Of a stretch of DNA of 52,686 nt, positions 1 through 7,721 are shown one piece after another. A program made the translations under genes and the position numbers. Origin of the DNA: Bacteroidota bacterium (lineage in GTDB: Bacteria; Bacteroidota; Bacteroidia; Flavobacteriales_D; Crocinitomicaceae); the NCBI GenBank assembly GCA_024280155.1, contig JAJRQQ010000078.1, positions 1 through 52,686 on the forward strand, given 5' to 3'. The notes beneath the pieces are model-generated. The model was not told the origin of the DNA, did not search any database, and worked only from the letters and a program-made list of their open reading frames with translations. How positions within the stretch are numbered: position 1 is the first letter of the stretch; the number at the start of each line of letters is the position of its first letter.

Positions 1-470
1 ATCATTTGCTCTTTCGTTAGATGAAACAGAGATTCATTCAGTTGATGTCGCACAAAAGTCAATTCATCTCCATTTTCTCGAATAGCAAGAGGTTCTCCAC
101 AGCAAAATATAAATTCAAAATCATTTTTAATGGCTTGATTTACTTTGTTTTTTAGTTGCTCATTGTCTTCTTTGAAATAAGCACGACGTTCACTATGTCC
201 GATTAAGCCAATTTTCACCCCAATACTTTTCAGCTGGTCAATAGAAACTTCTCCAGTATATGCACCGTTGTCATTTTCTGAAAAATTCTGAACACCAACT
301 TCAGTATTCTTCGCGAGAGAAACAATCGAATCAACATAAATATTGGTAGGAAAAACAATTGTTCTCACATCATTCGGGAATGATTTCTCGTTCAAGTTTG
401 ACATTAATTCTTTCGCTTCAGTTGAGGAAAGGTTCATTTTCCAATTTCCAGCTACAATTTTCTGTGCCAT
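1..470 (-). CDS. tpiA: triosephosphate isomerase, 3' part cut by window edge
   Basis: Glycolytic/gluconeogenic TIM-barrel enzyme that interconverts dihydroxyacetone phosphate and glyceraldehyde-3-phosphate in the cytoplasm. The minus strand reads from ATG at 470 as MAQKIVAGNWKMN, which holds the substrate-binding Asn and Lys of the family's GNWKMN motif. Further on is GHSERR with the electrophilic His. About 156 codons are present out of a usual ~250, so the catalytic Glu near residue 165 lies beyond position 1. The gene follows the DoxX-like membrane gene by 46 bp in the same direction. The order folP / DUF1599 / DoxX-like / tpiA is, as I recall it, a common Bacteroidota arrangement. Identity is secure; only the 3' end is missing. 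Confidence 0.95.
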   Translation of the reverse strand, partial: MAQKIVAGNWKMNLSSTEAKELMSNLNEKSFPNDVRTIVFPTNIYVDSIVSLAKNTEVGVQNFSENDNGAYTGEVSIDQLKSIGVKIGLIGHSERRAYFKEDNEQLKNKVNQAIKNDFEFIFCCGEPLAIRENGDELTFVRHQLNESLFHLTKEQM

Positions 471-516
471 GATTTTTATTATTTCTTTACGAGTAAAAAA
501 CTACTCTAATTAATAT

Positions 517-2409
517 TTATAGGTGTTTCTTTTTAAAAACATTTAAATTTGGTGTTGATCGGAAAGGGTATTTCGCTTTTACGACTCCTTTTTCGACAAC
601 CATTAATGCAGGATTAGAACGACAAATTGCTTTTAGTTCAGTTTCATCATTGACGAAGAACGGAACAAAAAACTTATTTTCTTCTCTAAAATTATTGATA
701 TCAGCTCTTGCACCATTGCAAATGACTGCAAATGGAATCTGATTTGTTCTACATTCTTCTGCAATCGCTTTTAAATCTTCAATATTCCGCCAATCTCCTT
801 GCAATAGATTCTGTGAAAAAACCAAAACGATTTTATCTGCATTAACAAAGAAGTCACGAATACTTACTTCTGAAATTGAAGGATCTAGCATCTGAATTGT
901 ATCAATCACAGCATAACTCAACGAATCATAATCATTCAGATTATACTCGTTCAATGATACGTCTAACTCACTATCATATTTCAAATCTTTCAAACGAACT
1001 CCTTCTATGCTAGATTTTGAAAGAATTTGATTTACTGCAGGAAACTCTTTTTCATATTCAGAAATATCGTACACATCTATGAAAGGATTAAATTGATCTG
1101 TAATTGATGGAATCTTTGTTGGAACAATTACTTTTTGTACCATACTGAGATATTCCCAGTTTTCATCTTCCCAAATTTTAGAATCATTGTATTCACTCGA
1201 AGCAGAATTATATTCTTTTTCTTCACCAGTTTTTTTGTTTTTATAAACGAGGAGACTTTCGTACACTCCTTCTATTCCATCACTCATCTTTTCTTTTAAA
1301 TCAGAACCAACTGCATAAGCTCGATAGTCTTTTAAAGGCAAGAACAGTAGCACATACCCAATCATTAACATTGAAACAATTGTAACATAAACGGCTGCAC
1401 CATAATAATTCCCCAATATTTTTCCGCCATATTTAATCACCCAAAGTGAACCTAAAATGGCAGCAACACCAAAAAAGAATGGGAAATACCAAGAGAAAAT
1501 CCAAGAAAAGAATAGGATAACAACCAATGAAGCAGGAATAAAAATTCTATTTTCTGCTCGAGTGTTTGGCGAAATTCTTCCCATTGAAATAAATATCCAA
1601 AGAATTAAGTAAACAAGAATTAAATCTTTCCAAAAAGACTCGATAGGTGTCAAAGAACGACCAACAGAACCTTCCATCGCATCACCAAAACATCCGCAAT
1701 CATCAACACATTGAGGTTGTTTCATTTCGTCAATTACAACGGTGGTTTCTGACTGTGAAACGATTTTTAAATCATAATCTGGGTTGTCTTTATTTGCATT
1801 AATCTGATCGATTTTAATTTGAGCAATCGGATCTGTCATTTCGTATGTATCTCTATCTAAAAACTTAATTGAAGAATCACAATTAGCTGTGTGCCATGTC
1901 AAAAACGAGAAAAACACCATCATTAATAGCATCGAATAGGCTACAATTTTTATTTTCCCACCGATGATAACAAGTACACCGAGAATAATCTCTGCAACAC
2001 AGATAATTATACTCAACAATAAGGCGTAATCCATAAAGAATTCAAGTGAGAATTCTGGTGCGCCAAACAATTCTTTAATTCTAAAAGCTAACGCGCCGTC
2101 TTCAAAATATTCTTCTAATTTATAGGCAAATCCGGCTGGGTCATTCGCTTTTACCAATCCTGAAACAATAAAAAGTCCACCGACAAGGACTCTAGAAACG
2201 GACGCCATTAATAATCGCCCATTAAATATAACCATTCCTCCAATCGACGAAATAATTAGAACAAGTCCAATTAGTCTAAATAAAATGGAGGCATCTTCAA
2301 ATCCAGCATGAAATCCAAGCGTTATAAAAACAACGCCTATTAGATTAGCAATTACAAACACGCTATTGAATAGCATTGAACGACCTTGAATTGTTATTTT
2401 TTCTTTCAT
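517..2409 (-). CDS. DoxX/MauE-like multi-pass membrane protein with C-terminal thioredoxin-like region
   Basis: A 630-aa inner-membrane protein. Hydrophobic segments fill residues ~14-90 and ~125-175, with VGGLFIVSGLVKANDPAGFAY in between, as is typical of DoxX-type proteins next to tpiA in Bacteroidota (BT_3928-like). A loop with a cysteine cluster (CVDDCGCFGD, ~235-245) follows, then four or so more membrane spans to ~360. The last ~270 residues are soluble; the stretch around residues 530-625 (IVLVFSQN, then IPFAVICNG, then NPALMVVEKG) resembles the core strands of a thioredoxin-like fold without a CxxC. The cysteine loop resembles that of MauE/DoxX proteins and hints at a redox or thiol role, but no reaction is established. 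It starts 9 bp after the DUF1599 stop and is presumably co-transcribed with it. Confidence 0.75.
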   Translation of the reverse strand: MKEKITIQGRSMLFNSVFVIANLIGVVFITLGFHAGFEDASILFRLIGLVLIISSIGGMVIFNGRLLMASVSRVLVGGLFIVSGLVKANDPAGFAYKLEEYFEDGALAFRIKELFGAPEFSLEFFMDYALLLSIIICVAEIILGVLVIIGGKIKIVAYSMLLMMVFFSFLTWHTANCDSSIKFLDRDTYEMTDPIAQIKIDQINANKDNPDYDLKIVSQSETTVVIDEMKQPQCVDDCGCFGDAMEGSVGRSLTPIESFWKDLILVYLILWIFISMGRISPNTRAENRIFIPASLVVILFFSWIFSWYFPFFFGVAAILGSLWVIKYGGKILGNYYGAAVYVTIVSMLMIGYVLLFLPLKDYRAYAVGSDLKEKMSDGIEGVYESLLVYKNKKTGEEKEYNSASSEYNDSKIWEDENWEYLSMVQKVIVPTKIPSITDQFNPFIDVYDISEYEKEFPAVNQILSKSSIEGVRLKDLKYDSELDVSLNEYNLNDYDSLSYAVIDTIQMLDPSISEVSIRDFFVNADKIVLVFSQNLLQGDWRNIEDLKAIAEECRTNQIPFAVICNGARADINNFREENKFFVPFFVNDETELKAICRSNPALMVVEKGVVKAKYPFRSTPNLNVFKKKHL

Positions 2410-2418
2410 CTGTATAAA

Positions 2419-2961
2419 TTATTTATCAAAATTCATTAAAATCAAAGCGAATACAGCATAATTGAGCATATCAAAATAACTTGCATCAATCCCTTCGCTT
2501 GCAATTGTTTTCCCTTTATTGTCTTCAATTTGTTTGACTCTAAATATTTTTTGAAGAATTAAATCTGTTAATGACCCCACACGCATATCTCGCCACGCTT
2601 CACCGTAGTCATGATTTTTACGTTTCATTAATTCATACGCTTCTGTTGCGTATTTATCATATAATTCTTCGGCTTGTTTATGAGGTAATTCAAGCTCAAC
2701 CAACTCTTTTTCATTGAGTTGTATTATCGCCATAATACAATAATTCACGATGGCAACAAATTCATCTTCAATGGTTTCCCCAACTTTATTCTCTCCGGTT
2801 TCTTGTATGGTTCGAATACGGTTTGCTTTTATAAAAAGTTGGTCCGTAAGTGAGCTTGGTCGTAGTATTCTCCATGCTGTTCCATAATCTTTTGTTTTCT
2901 TCGAGAATAGTTCTCGACAAACATTGATTACATTTGTATATTCAGTATTTGTTTTACTCAT
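2419..2961 (-). CDS. DUF1599 protein with two tandem repeats
   Basis: A 180-aa cytoplasmic protein of the DUF1599 family. It consists of two homologous halves: residues ~20-85 carry KTKDYGTAWRILRPSSLTDQ and residues ~113-175 carry KNHDYGEAWRDMRVGSLTD. Each is followed by an Arg/Lys-rich helix and an acidic NY(C/A) helix. The arrangement recalls all-alpha nucleotide pyrophosphohydrolases, but I cannot show catalysis. Its ATG (2959-2961) lies only 8 bp from the folP ATG on the other strand, so its promoter must lie inside folP. It is first in the minus-strand run with the DoxX-like gene and tpiA. A nucleotide-housekeeping role near folate synthesis is inference only. Confidence 0.85.
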   Translation of the reverse strand: MSKTNTEYTNVINVCRELFSKKTKDYGTAWRILRPSSLTDQLFIKANRIRTIQETGENKVGETIEDEFVAIVNYCIMAIIQLNEKELVELELPHKQAEELYDKYATEAYELMKRKNHDYGEAWRDMRVGSLTDLILQKIFRVKQIEDNKGKTIASEGIDASYFDMLNYAVFALILMNFDK

Positions 2962-2969
2962 TTTATTTT

Positions 2970-3812
2970 ATGCAAGTTTCAAACGTTGAAAATACAAAAA
3001 ATCAGTCGAATTACAGTATTCGAGTGAATGATAAATTAATTGATTTATCCACACCCCTTGTTATGGGGATTGTGAACATTACTCCTGACTCGTTTTATTC
3101 AGAAAGTCGTATAAACAGTACTACTGAGGTTTTAAAGAAAGTTGAGCAAATGCAAAATGAAGGTGCAGTAATTGTTGATATCGGTGGGTATTCTTCTCGA
3201 CCTGGTGCAAAAAATATTACTCCTGAGGAAGAAATAAATCGAATTTCACCCGTTATTCATGCTATAAAGAGCGAATTTCCTGAAATAATTGTTTCATTAG
3301 ATACCTTTCGGTCAACTGTGGCTAGAATAGGAATTGAAAATGGTGCGGACATTATCAATGACATCAGTGGATTTGAAATTGACCCTAAAATTATTGATGT
3401 TGTTGCTGAAAATAATGTTCCCTACATTCTTATGCACATGAGAGGAACTCCTGAAACCATGCAATCTATGACGAATTATAGTAATATTTTTACAGAAATG
3501 ATGCAGTATTTTTCAACTAAAATCAATTTTTTGAAAGATAGAGGTGTAAAAGATATCATCATTGATCCTGGTTTTGGATTCAGCAAAACAATCGAACAGA
3601 ATTATGATATTCTTAATCATTTAGAACATTTTCAGTTGTTAAATCACCCCATGCTTATTGGACTGTCTAGAAAATCTATGATTTATAAAAAACTGAATAT
3701 CAAACCTGAAGATTCTTTACCCGAAACAATACGTTTAAATAAAATTGCACTAGACAAGGGGGCGAATATCCTTCGTGTACATGATGTTAAGGAAGCTGTT
3801 GAACTGGTTTAA
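2970..3812 (+). CDS. folP: dihydropteroate synthase
   Basis: Folate biosynthesis enzyme that condenses 6-hydroxymethyl-dihydropterin pyrophosphate with p-aminobenzoate; the target of sulfonamides. The 280-aa product shows the family signatures in order: MGIVNITPDSF (~32-42), DIGGYSSRPGA with the pABA loop, the DTFRSTVA strand, DIINDISG, HMRGTP, IIDPGFGFSKT and GLSRKS. I choose ATG 2970 (MQVSNVENTK). A TTG at 2934 would add 12 residues but overlaps the divergent DUF1599 start and adds nothing conserved. A TACATTTG at 2929-2936 fits a Bacteroidota -7 element for this gene. The gene is complete and of normal length. Confidence 0.96.
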   Translation: MQVSNVENTKNQSNYSIRVNDKLIDLSTPLVMGIVNITPDSFYSESRINSTTEVLKKVEQMQNEGAVIVDIGGYSSRPGAKNITPEEEINRISPVIHAIKSEFPEIIVSLDTFRSTVARIGIENGADIINDISGFEIDPKIIDVVAENNVPYILMHMRGTPETMQSMTNYSNIFTEMMQYFSTKINFLKDRGVKDIIIDPGFGFSKTIEQNYDILNHLEHFQLLNHPMLIGLSRKSMIYKKLNIKPEDSLPETIRLNKIALDKGANILRVHDVKEAVELV

Positions 3813-3817
3813 GCGCA

Positions 3818-3949
3818 TTTAAACCTTCCAGGTCTAAGACCTTCTTTTTCTCCTTAGAACATAACAACTGTTAGTGCGTTGATATATAGGTAGTTCGTCA
3901 TACGTAAAGCGAGAGGTAGTTATTAGGTTTTAGACCTGGAAGGTTTAAA
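3818..3949. repeat. 132-bp element bounded by 24-bp inverted repeats
   Basis: Left arm 3818-3841 (TTTAAACCTTCCAGGTCTAA then GACC) and right arm 3926-3949 are reverse complements with one mismatch in 24. The 84-bp interior has no open frame and contains GGTAGTT twice as a direct repeat. The element fills the gap between the converging ends of folP and the PLP enzyme. The arm core AACCTTCCAGG resembles intergenic palindromes often met in flavobacterial genomes (from memory). It may be a MITE/REP-like relic, and its stem could also act as a bidirectional terminator. Confidence 0.75.
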
Positions 3950-3977
3950 ATAACAAAAAAAGTAAGAATTCAAAATT

Positions 3978-4907
3978 TTAAAAAAAACTATAACCACTTC
4001 TTTTTTCAATTCCTTTAATTCCTTGAAGCCCACCCGTATGTATGAATATTACTGTAGAATTTTCAAAAGATTGATCTTGTATTATATCCAAAAGAGCAAA
4101 CATCACTTTTCCTGTGTAAATTGGGTCTAATTTAAGTTGATGTTTTTTGTAAAATTCATTGATAAAAAGCAACAAACCTTCTGTGTACTTTCCATAACCT
4201 CCAAAATGATATTGGTCATAAACTTTTACTTTCTGTAACATTGGTTTTATACTTTCTTCATCCATGCCACTTCCTCGAAAAAGGTTTGTCATCTCCCCGA
4301 TTGAGTCGTATTTTTTTAAAACAGGTACTGCATGTAAAGTTTGGTTCTCATTCAATGCCATGGCTAATCCACAAGATGTTGTTGAAGTTCCTTGTGCAAC
4401 AAAAACATGATCTACCTCCTCTTCTATTTCTTTCAAGATTTCTTGACAACCAATCATACCATGGTAATTTGCTCCTCCTTCTGGAACAATGTGATAATTG
4501 GGATAATCGATAGAAACTGATTCAATGAATGCCTTTTCATAGCGAAGTTTATATTCACTTCGAGGTAGAAAAACGAGTTTCATACCTAATTTTGAACAAT
4601 TTTGAAGTGTTTCATTGCTGTTTTTATTTAATTCATTGCCTCTAACTAAACCTATTGATTGAAGTCCAATTTTATGACAAGCAGCTGCCGTTGCTAGAAG
4701 ATGATTAGAAAAAGCGCCACCAAATGTAAGTATTCCTTCTTTTTTACGAGATTTACACAGTTCAACGTTATACTTTAATTTTCTCCATTTATTCCCAGAT
4801 ACTTCATTGTGAATTAAATCATCTCTCTTAACGAGAACACGAATCCCTCTTTTGTTTAGAGACTCAATATTCAGTTCTTGAATGATAGAATTAGAAAGAT
4901 TGAACAT
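3978..4907 (-). CDS. PLP-dependent enzyme, ACC deaminase / D-cysteine desulfhydrase family
   Basis: A 309-aa fold-type II PLP enzyme. VSGNKWRKLKYN contains the Schiff-base lysine (about K40). GGAFSNH (63-69) is the phosphate/substrate loop, a Gly-rich VPEGGANYHG follows near 140, and VAQGTSTTSCGLA near 170 binds the PLP phosphate. The family removes sulfur from D-cysteine, giving pyruvate, H2S and ammonia, or opens the ring of 1-aminocyclopropane-1-carboxylate. Sequence alone does not separate these, and many Bacteroidota members are annotated loosely. It starts with ATG at 4907, divergent from the DUF5522 gene 39 bp away, and converges on folP across the inverted-repeat element. Confidence 0.85.
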   Translation of the reverse strand: MFNLSNSIIQELNIESLNKRGIRVLVKRDDLIHNEVSGNKWRKLKYNVELCKSRKKEGILTFGGAFSNHLLATAAACHKIGLQSIGLVRGNELNKNSNETLQNCSKLGMKLVFLPRSEYKLRYEKAFIESVSIDYPNYHIVPEGGANYHGMIGCQEILKEIEEEVDHVFVAQGTSTTSCGLAMALNENQTLHAVPVLKKYDSIGEMTNLFRGSGMDEESIKPMLQKVKVYDQYHFGGYGKYTEGLLLFINEFYKKHQLKLDPIYTGKVMFALLDIIQDQSFENSTVIFIHTGGLQGIKGIEKRSGYSFF

Positions 4908-4946
4908 AAGGCTTTGTTTTTTACAAATATCGGTTAATTTTGTTGC

Positions 4947-5123
4947 ATGAGTGATGATATGTCAGGCTTTTCTTCAAAAGCAAAATTAGATAAAGAGGAT
5001 TATTATACGAGCCCTGAGGGCTATATTATATTTACAGAAAAGTATCATCTAAAAAGAGGTTATTGTTGCAAGAATGGTTGCAAACATTGTCCTTACGGTT
5101 TTAATTCCAAAAAGAAAAAGTAA
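4947..5123 (+). CDS. DUF5522 small cysteine-rich protein
   Basis: A 58-aa protein read from ATG 4947 (MSDDMSGFSS); ATG 4959 is an alternative four codons later. The C-terminal half has YYTSPEGYIIFTEKYHLKRG followed by a four-cysteine pattern, CCKNGCKHCPYGF, then a Lys-rich tail. This matches the DUF5522 family, short proteins common in bacteria and also found fused to other domains in eukaryotes. The cysteines suggest metal binding, but no function is established. It is divergent from the PLP enzyme and followed by 120 bp of AT-rich sequence before the next gene. Confidence 0.85.
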   Translation: MSDDMSGFSSKAKLDKEDYYTSPEGYIIFTEKYHLKRGYCCKNGCKHCPYGFNSKKKK

Positions 5124-5243
5124 TTTTTCTATTTTTATTGGTGATTTATTTCAATTCATCCTATTTTCTTTATCGTTCATCTAATAAATACCTTAACAGT
5201 AAATATACCGTTTTAGTTTTTTTATATTTACTAAAAAAAGAAA

Positions 5244-5840
5244 TTGAAATTAGCAAAAGAATACAACGGATCTTACATCTTTTCTGAAGTTGTTACTTCT
5301 TTAAGTAAGGAAGAATCAATCAATCAAGCTTTCTTTCCTAGCATAGATTTTCTGGAGAAAAAGAATTCAATTTTCAATGGTTTTAATAACATTGATTTCT
5401 ATTGTATGATTAACATTCAAGAACAAGGTGCGCCTGTATTTGAAAAAAATATAACGCTTGAGTTGGGATTAGAGGAACATTCTTTATTTAATGTCATGCA
5501 ACTTATCTCTCCATGCCACCTAAGACTTGATGCCGAAATGGATAAAGTCTTTTCTGAGTTTCATGTGGAGAATAAATTTGAACCAATGGATATGGTTCTC
5601 ATTAATAAGCACATAATTAAAGACGGAAATAATAAGGAAGTTGTGATTCAACGGAAAATTACAATTCTATCAAATGATTCTAAAGGTTTTCCCGTCTTTG
5701 GGTTTTGCGCCATTCAACTTTTGAGAGATACTTCTACAGATTTTGATGACAAGAATTTTCAATTAATTTTCACCAAGGACAAAAAAGATTTAAAAGGGAA
5801 ACTTGAAGAAAATATCCACACAAGTCTTCTTAAAATATAA
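5244..5840 (+). CDS. hypothetical protein, 198 aa
   Basis: I do not recognise this protein. It has no signal peptide and no membrane segment, and looks like a mixed alpha/beta cytoplasmic protein. The start is TTG 5244 (MKLAKEYNGSYIF); an in-frame stop lies just upstream and the first internal ATG is ~55 codons in, so TTG is the most reasonable start. Poly-A/T upstream is typical for this genome. Notable segments are LELGLEEHSLFNVMQLISP and MDMVLINKHIIKDGN. It ends 6 bp from the end of the converging acyltransferase gene. Confidence 0.7.
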   Translation: MKLAKEYNGSYIFSEVVTSLSKEESINQAFFPSIDFLEKKNSIFNGFNNIDFYCMINIQEQGAPVFEKNITLELGLEEHSLFNVMQLISPCHLRLDAEMDKVFSEFHVENKFEPMDMVLINKHIIKDGNNKEVVIQRKITILSNDSKGFPVFGFCAIQLLRDTSTDFDDKNFQLIFTKDKKDLKGKLEENIHTSLLKI

Positions 5841-5845
5841 CCTCT

Positions 5846-6394
5846 CTACTTCCCGTCTATACCTTTCTCAGGAAACCTTCCTTTGTATTGTTTTAAGGCA
5901 TCTTTGATATGTTGTATATCTTTTTCAACATCATCTGTAAGATGATATACAGAGTGAAAGCCTCCTTTTTTATTCTCATAATCTAAGTAACCTATACAAA
6001 CAGGTACATTTGCTCTCTTAGCGACATAATAAAATCCTTTTTTCCAGTTAGGACTGTAACTTCGAGTGCCTTCGGGAGTAAAAACCATGTAAATCTGATC
6101 ATTCTCTTCAAAATGTTTTGCTGCAGATGTTGTTATGTTATTTTTACCTTTTCGATCAACAGGAATCCCCCCAATAAAACGAAGGAATATTCCAAGCGGA
6201 AAAAAGAACAGTTCTTTCTTAATCAAATACTTCCCTTCTATCCCCATCGCATAGAATGCAACACGGCCAAGAACAAAATCCCAATTAGACGTATGTGGCC
6301 CCATGACTACAACCGCCTTCTCAACACCTTCTGGATAAGTCACATCAACCTTCCATCCAAATAACTTCATTAGACCTCTTAATATTTTTCTCAT
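5846..6394 (-). CDS. lysophospholipid acyltransferase family protein (PlsC-like)
   Basis: A 182-aa membrane-associated acyltransferase of the 1-acyl-glycerol-3-phosphate acyltransferase superfamily. The catalytic HX4D motif is visible as HTSNWD (H34, D39), followed by GKYLIKKELFFFPLG (motif II region), IPVDRKGK and FTPEGTRS (motif III, ~107-114). It is shorter than classic PlsC (~240 aa) and lacks the N-terminal membrane helices, as in many Bacteroidota paralogues. The donor and acceptor lipids cannot be told. A TAACTTTG at 6399-6406 sits five bases before the ATG, so a transcript from it would be nearly leaderless. Confidence 0.88.
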   Translation of the reverse strand: MRKILRGLMKLFGWKVDVTYPEGVEKAVVVMGPHTSNWDFVLGRVAFYAMGIEGKYLIKKELFFFPLGIFLRFIGGIPVDRKGKNNITTSAAKHFEENDQIYMVFTPEGTRSYSPNWKKGFYYVAKRANVPVCIGYLDYENKKGGFHSVYHLTDDVEKDIQHIKDALKQYKGRFPEKGIDGK

Positions 6395-6440
6395 AGTACA
6401 AAGTTAGTCAATCTTTGAATATTTAGTTTATTTTTGAGGT

Positions 6441-7718
6441 ATGCAAAAGAAAAATATTCTTGTAAAGCTAATTTCCATTCTTTTCATCATTGGAATAACT
6501 TGGTTGTTTTTCTTTCTCAGTGAGAAAGTTCAAAAAAATGTGAATGATTCTATTTCATCATACATTCCCCTAGAAACAGAATGGTTACTCGAAATTAACA
6601 CTAAAGATCTTATCGATAAAGGCGTTCAATCCGTTTTATTTTCTAACAAACCTGACAGTGAACTAAATAATCTTATTAACGAAATCATTATCACTCAGCA
6701 AAACCAAGGTGTTTCCGTAGAAAAAATTGGTATCAATTTAACTACTAAAATCTATGTTTTTAAAAAGAATAATCAAATAGTTGCACTTTTTGAGCTGAAT
6801 AATCCAAAAAAATTCAAAGAGAACATTCCTAATTTACTTCCACCATATTTCCATTCTTTTAACAATAAAACCGTAGGAATAATAAGCTACAGTAAAGATA
6901 ACAATGGACAAAAATTAGCCGAAGAGATTTTATCAAATAACAACCCACATTTTGAGTCAACAAATTACTCGTTAAGTTTAAGAATTAATGAGCAAAATTC
7001 AAAAGTGAATATAAATAGTTCAATTCTAGATAGTAGTATATTAATTAATGGGTATTTCAATCTCAATCATCAAGAATTATCTCCTTCATTGTCACTCAAA
7101 CCAAATGGATTTCATTTTTCATCTCGATTCGTCCCTGAACAAATTAGTGACTCTATCTGCGAAATCTTCAAAATCAAGAATAATCGACTGTTAGGCTTTT
7201 CTATGAATCATTTATCTTCTGAAATGGTAACAGGTTCAAGAGCCATCATAAAACTCAATAGTTCATTTTTATTTCATTTTAAACATCCAATTGATATCGA
7301 AGAACAATTTTTAGAACTTTCAGAATCGAATAATTCACTCTCTGTTGACTCTTCCGCTTTCTCAATTGATGGGAGTAAATATTATTTCCGACAAATCTCC
7401 GATAAGTCTTTTTATTTGGGTGAGAAAGAATTTATTTTAACAGACTCTTTATTAAAAGAACAGAATGATATCTTCTTCGTGAAAGGAAAACCTTCACGAT
7501 TAACAAAATTAGAGGGTAAAGGTCTTATTCGTCGATTTATTAACATCATCCCACTGTTTCATGCCAGTGAGATTCTGACCAATTCTATCGATGAAGTTTT
7601 AATTGAATCAAGTGCCAATTTATCCGGTAATAATGTTTTGGTAGGAGGAATCAAATTTAAGAAAGGCAAAAAAAGTATGAACGAATTGATGCGATTTGTG
7701 TTGTTACTGAATGAGTAA
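6441..7718 (+). CDS. membrane-anchored hypothetical protein, 425 aa
   Basis: Not recognised. An N-terminal hydrophobic helix (residues ~9-27, LISILFIIGITWLFFFL) preceded by KK suggests a single-pass anchor or uncleaved signal with the rest outside the cytoplasmic membrane. Residues 40-110 (YIPLETEWLLEINTKDL) recall the opening of secreted Bacteroidota proteins with a 'protein too large to fold' look, and the rest alternates short strands with polar Asn/Ser-rich loops. No catalytic motif is visible. It starts 46 bp from the divergent acyltransferase ATG and converges on the lipase gene with 3 bp between the two stop codons. Confidence 0.7.
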   Translation: MQKKNILVKLISILFIIGITWLFFFLSEKVQKNVNDSISSYIPLETEWLLEINTKDLIDKGVQSVLFSNKPDSELNNLINEIIITQQNQGVSVEKIGINLTTKIYVFKKNNQIVALFELNNPKKFKENIPNLLPPYFHSFNNKTVGIISYSKDNNGQKLAEEILSNNNPHFESTNYSLSLRINEQNSKVNINSSILDSSILINGYFNLNHQELSPSLSLKPNGFHFSSRFVPEQISDSICEIFKIKNNRLLGFSMNHLSSEMVTGSRAIIKLNSSFLFHFKHPIDIEEQFLELSESNNSLSVDSSAFSIDGSKYYFRQISDKSFYLGEKEFILTDSLLKEQNDIFFVKGKPSRLTKLEGKGLIRRFINIIPLFHASEILTNSIDEVLIESSANLSGNNVLVGGIKFKKGKKSMNELMRFVLLLNE

Positions 7719-7721
7719 GTA

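Noticed and set aside
4241-4513. Open frame opposite the PLP enzyme gene
   Set aside because: Antisense to a gene with clear PLP motifs; low-complexity Leu/His composition.
5846-6394. Considered glycerol-3-phosphate acyltransferase (PlsB/PlsX type)
   Set aside because: HTSNWD and FTPEGTRS with 182 aa fit the PlsC-like superfamily, not PlsB or PlsX.
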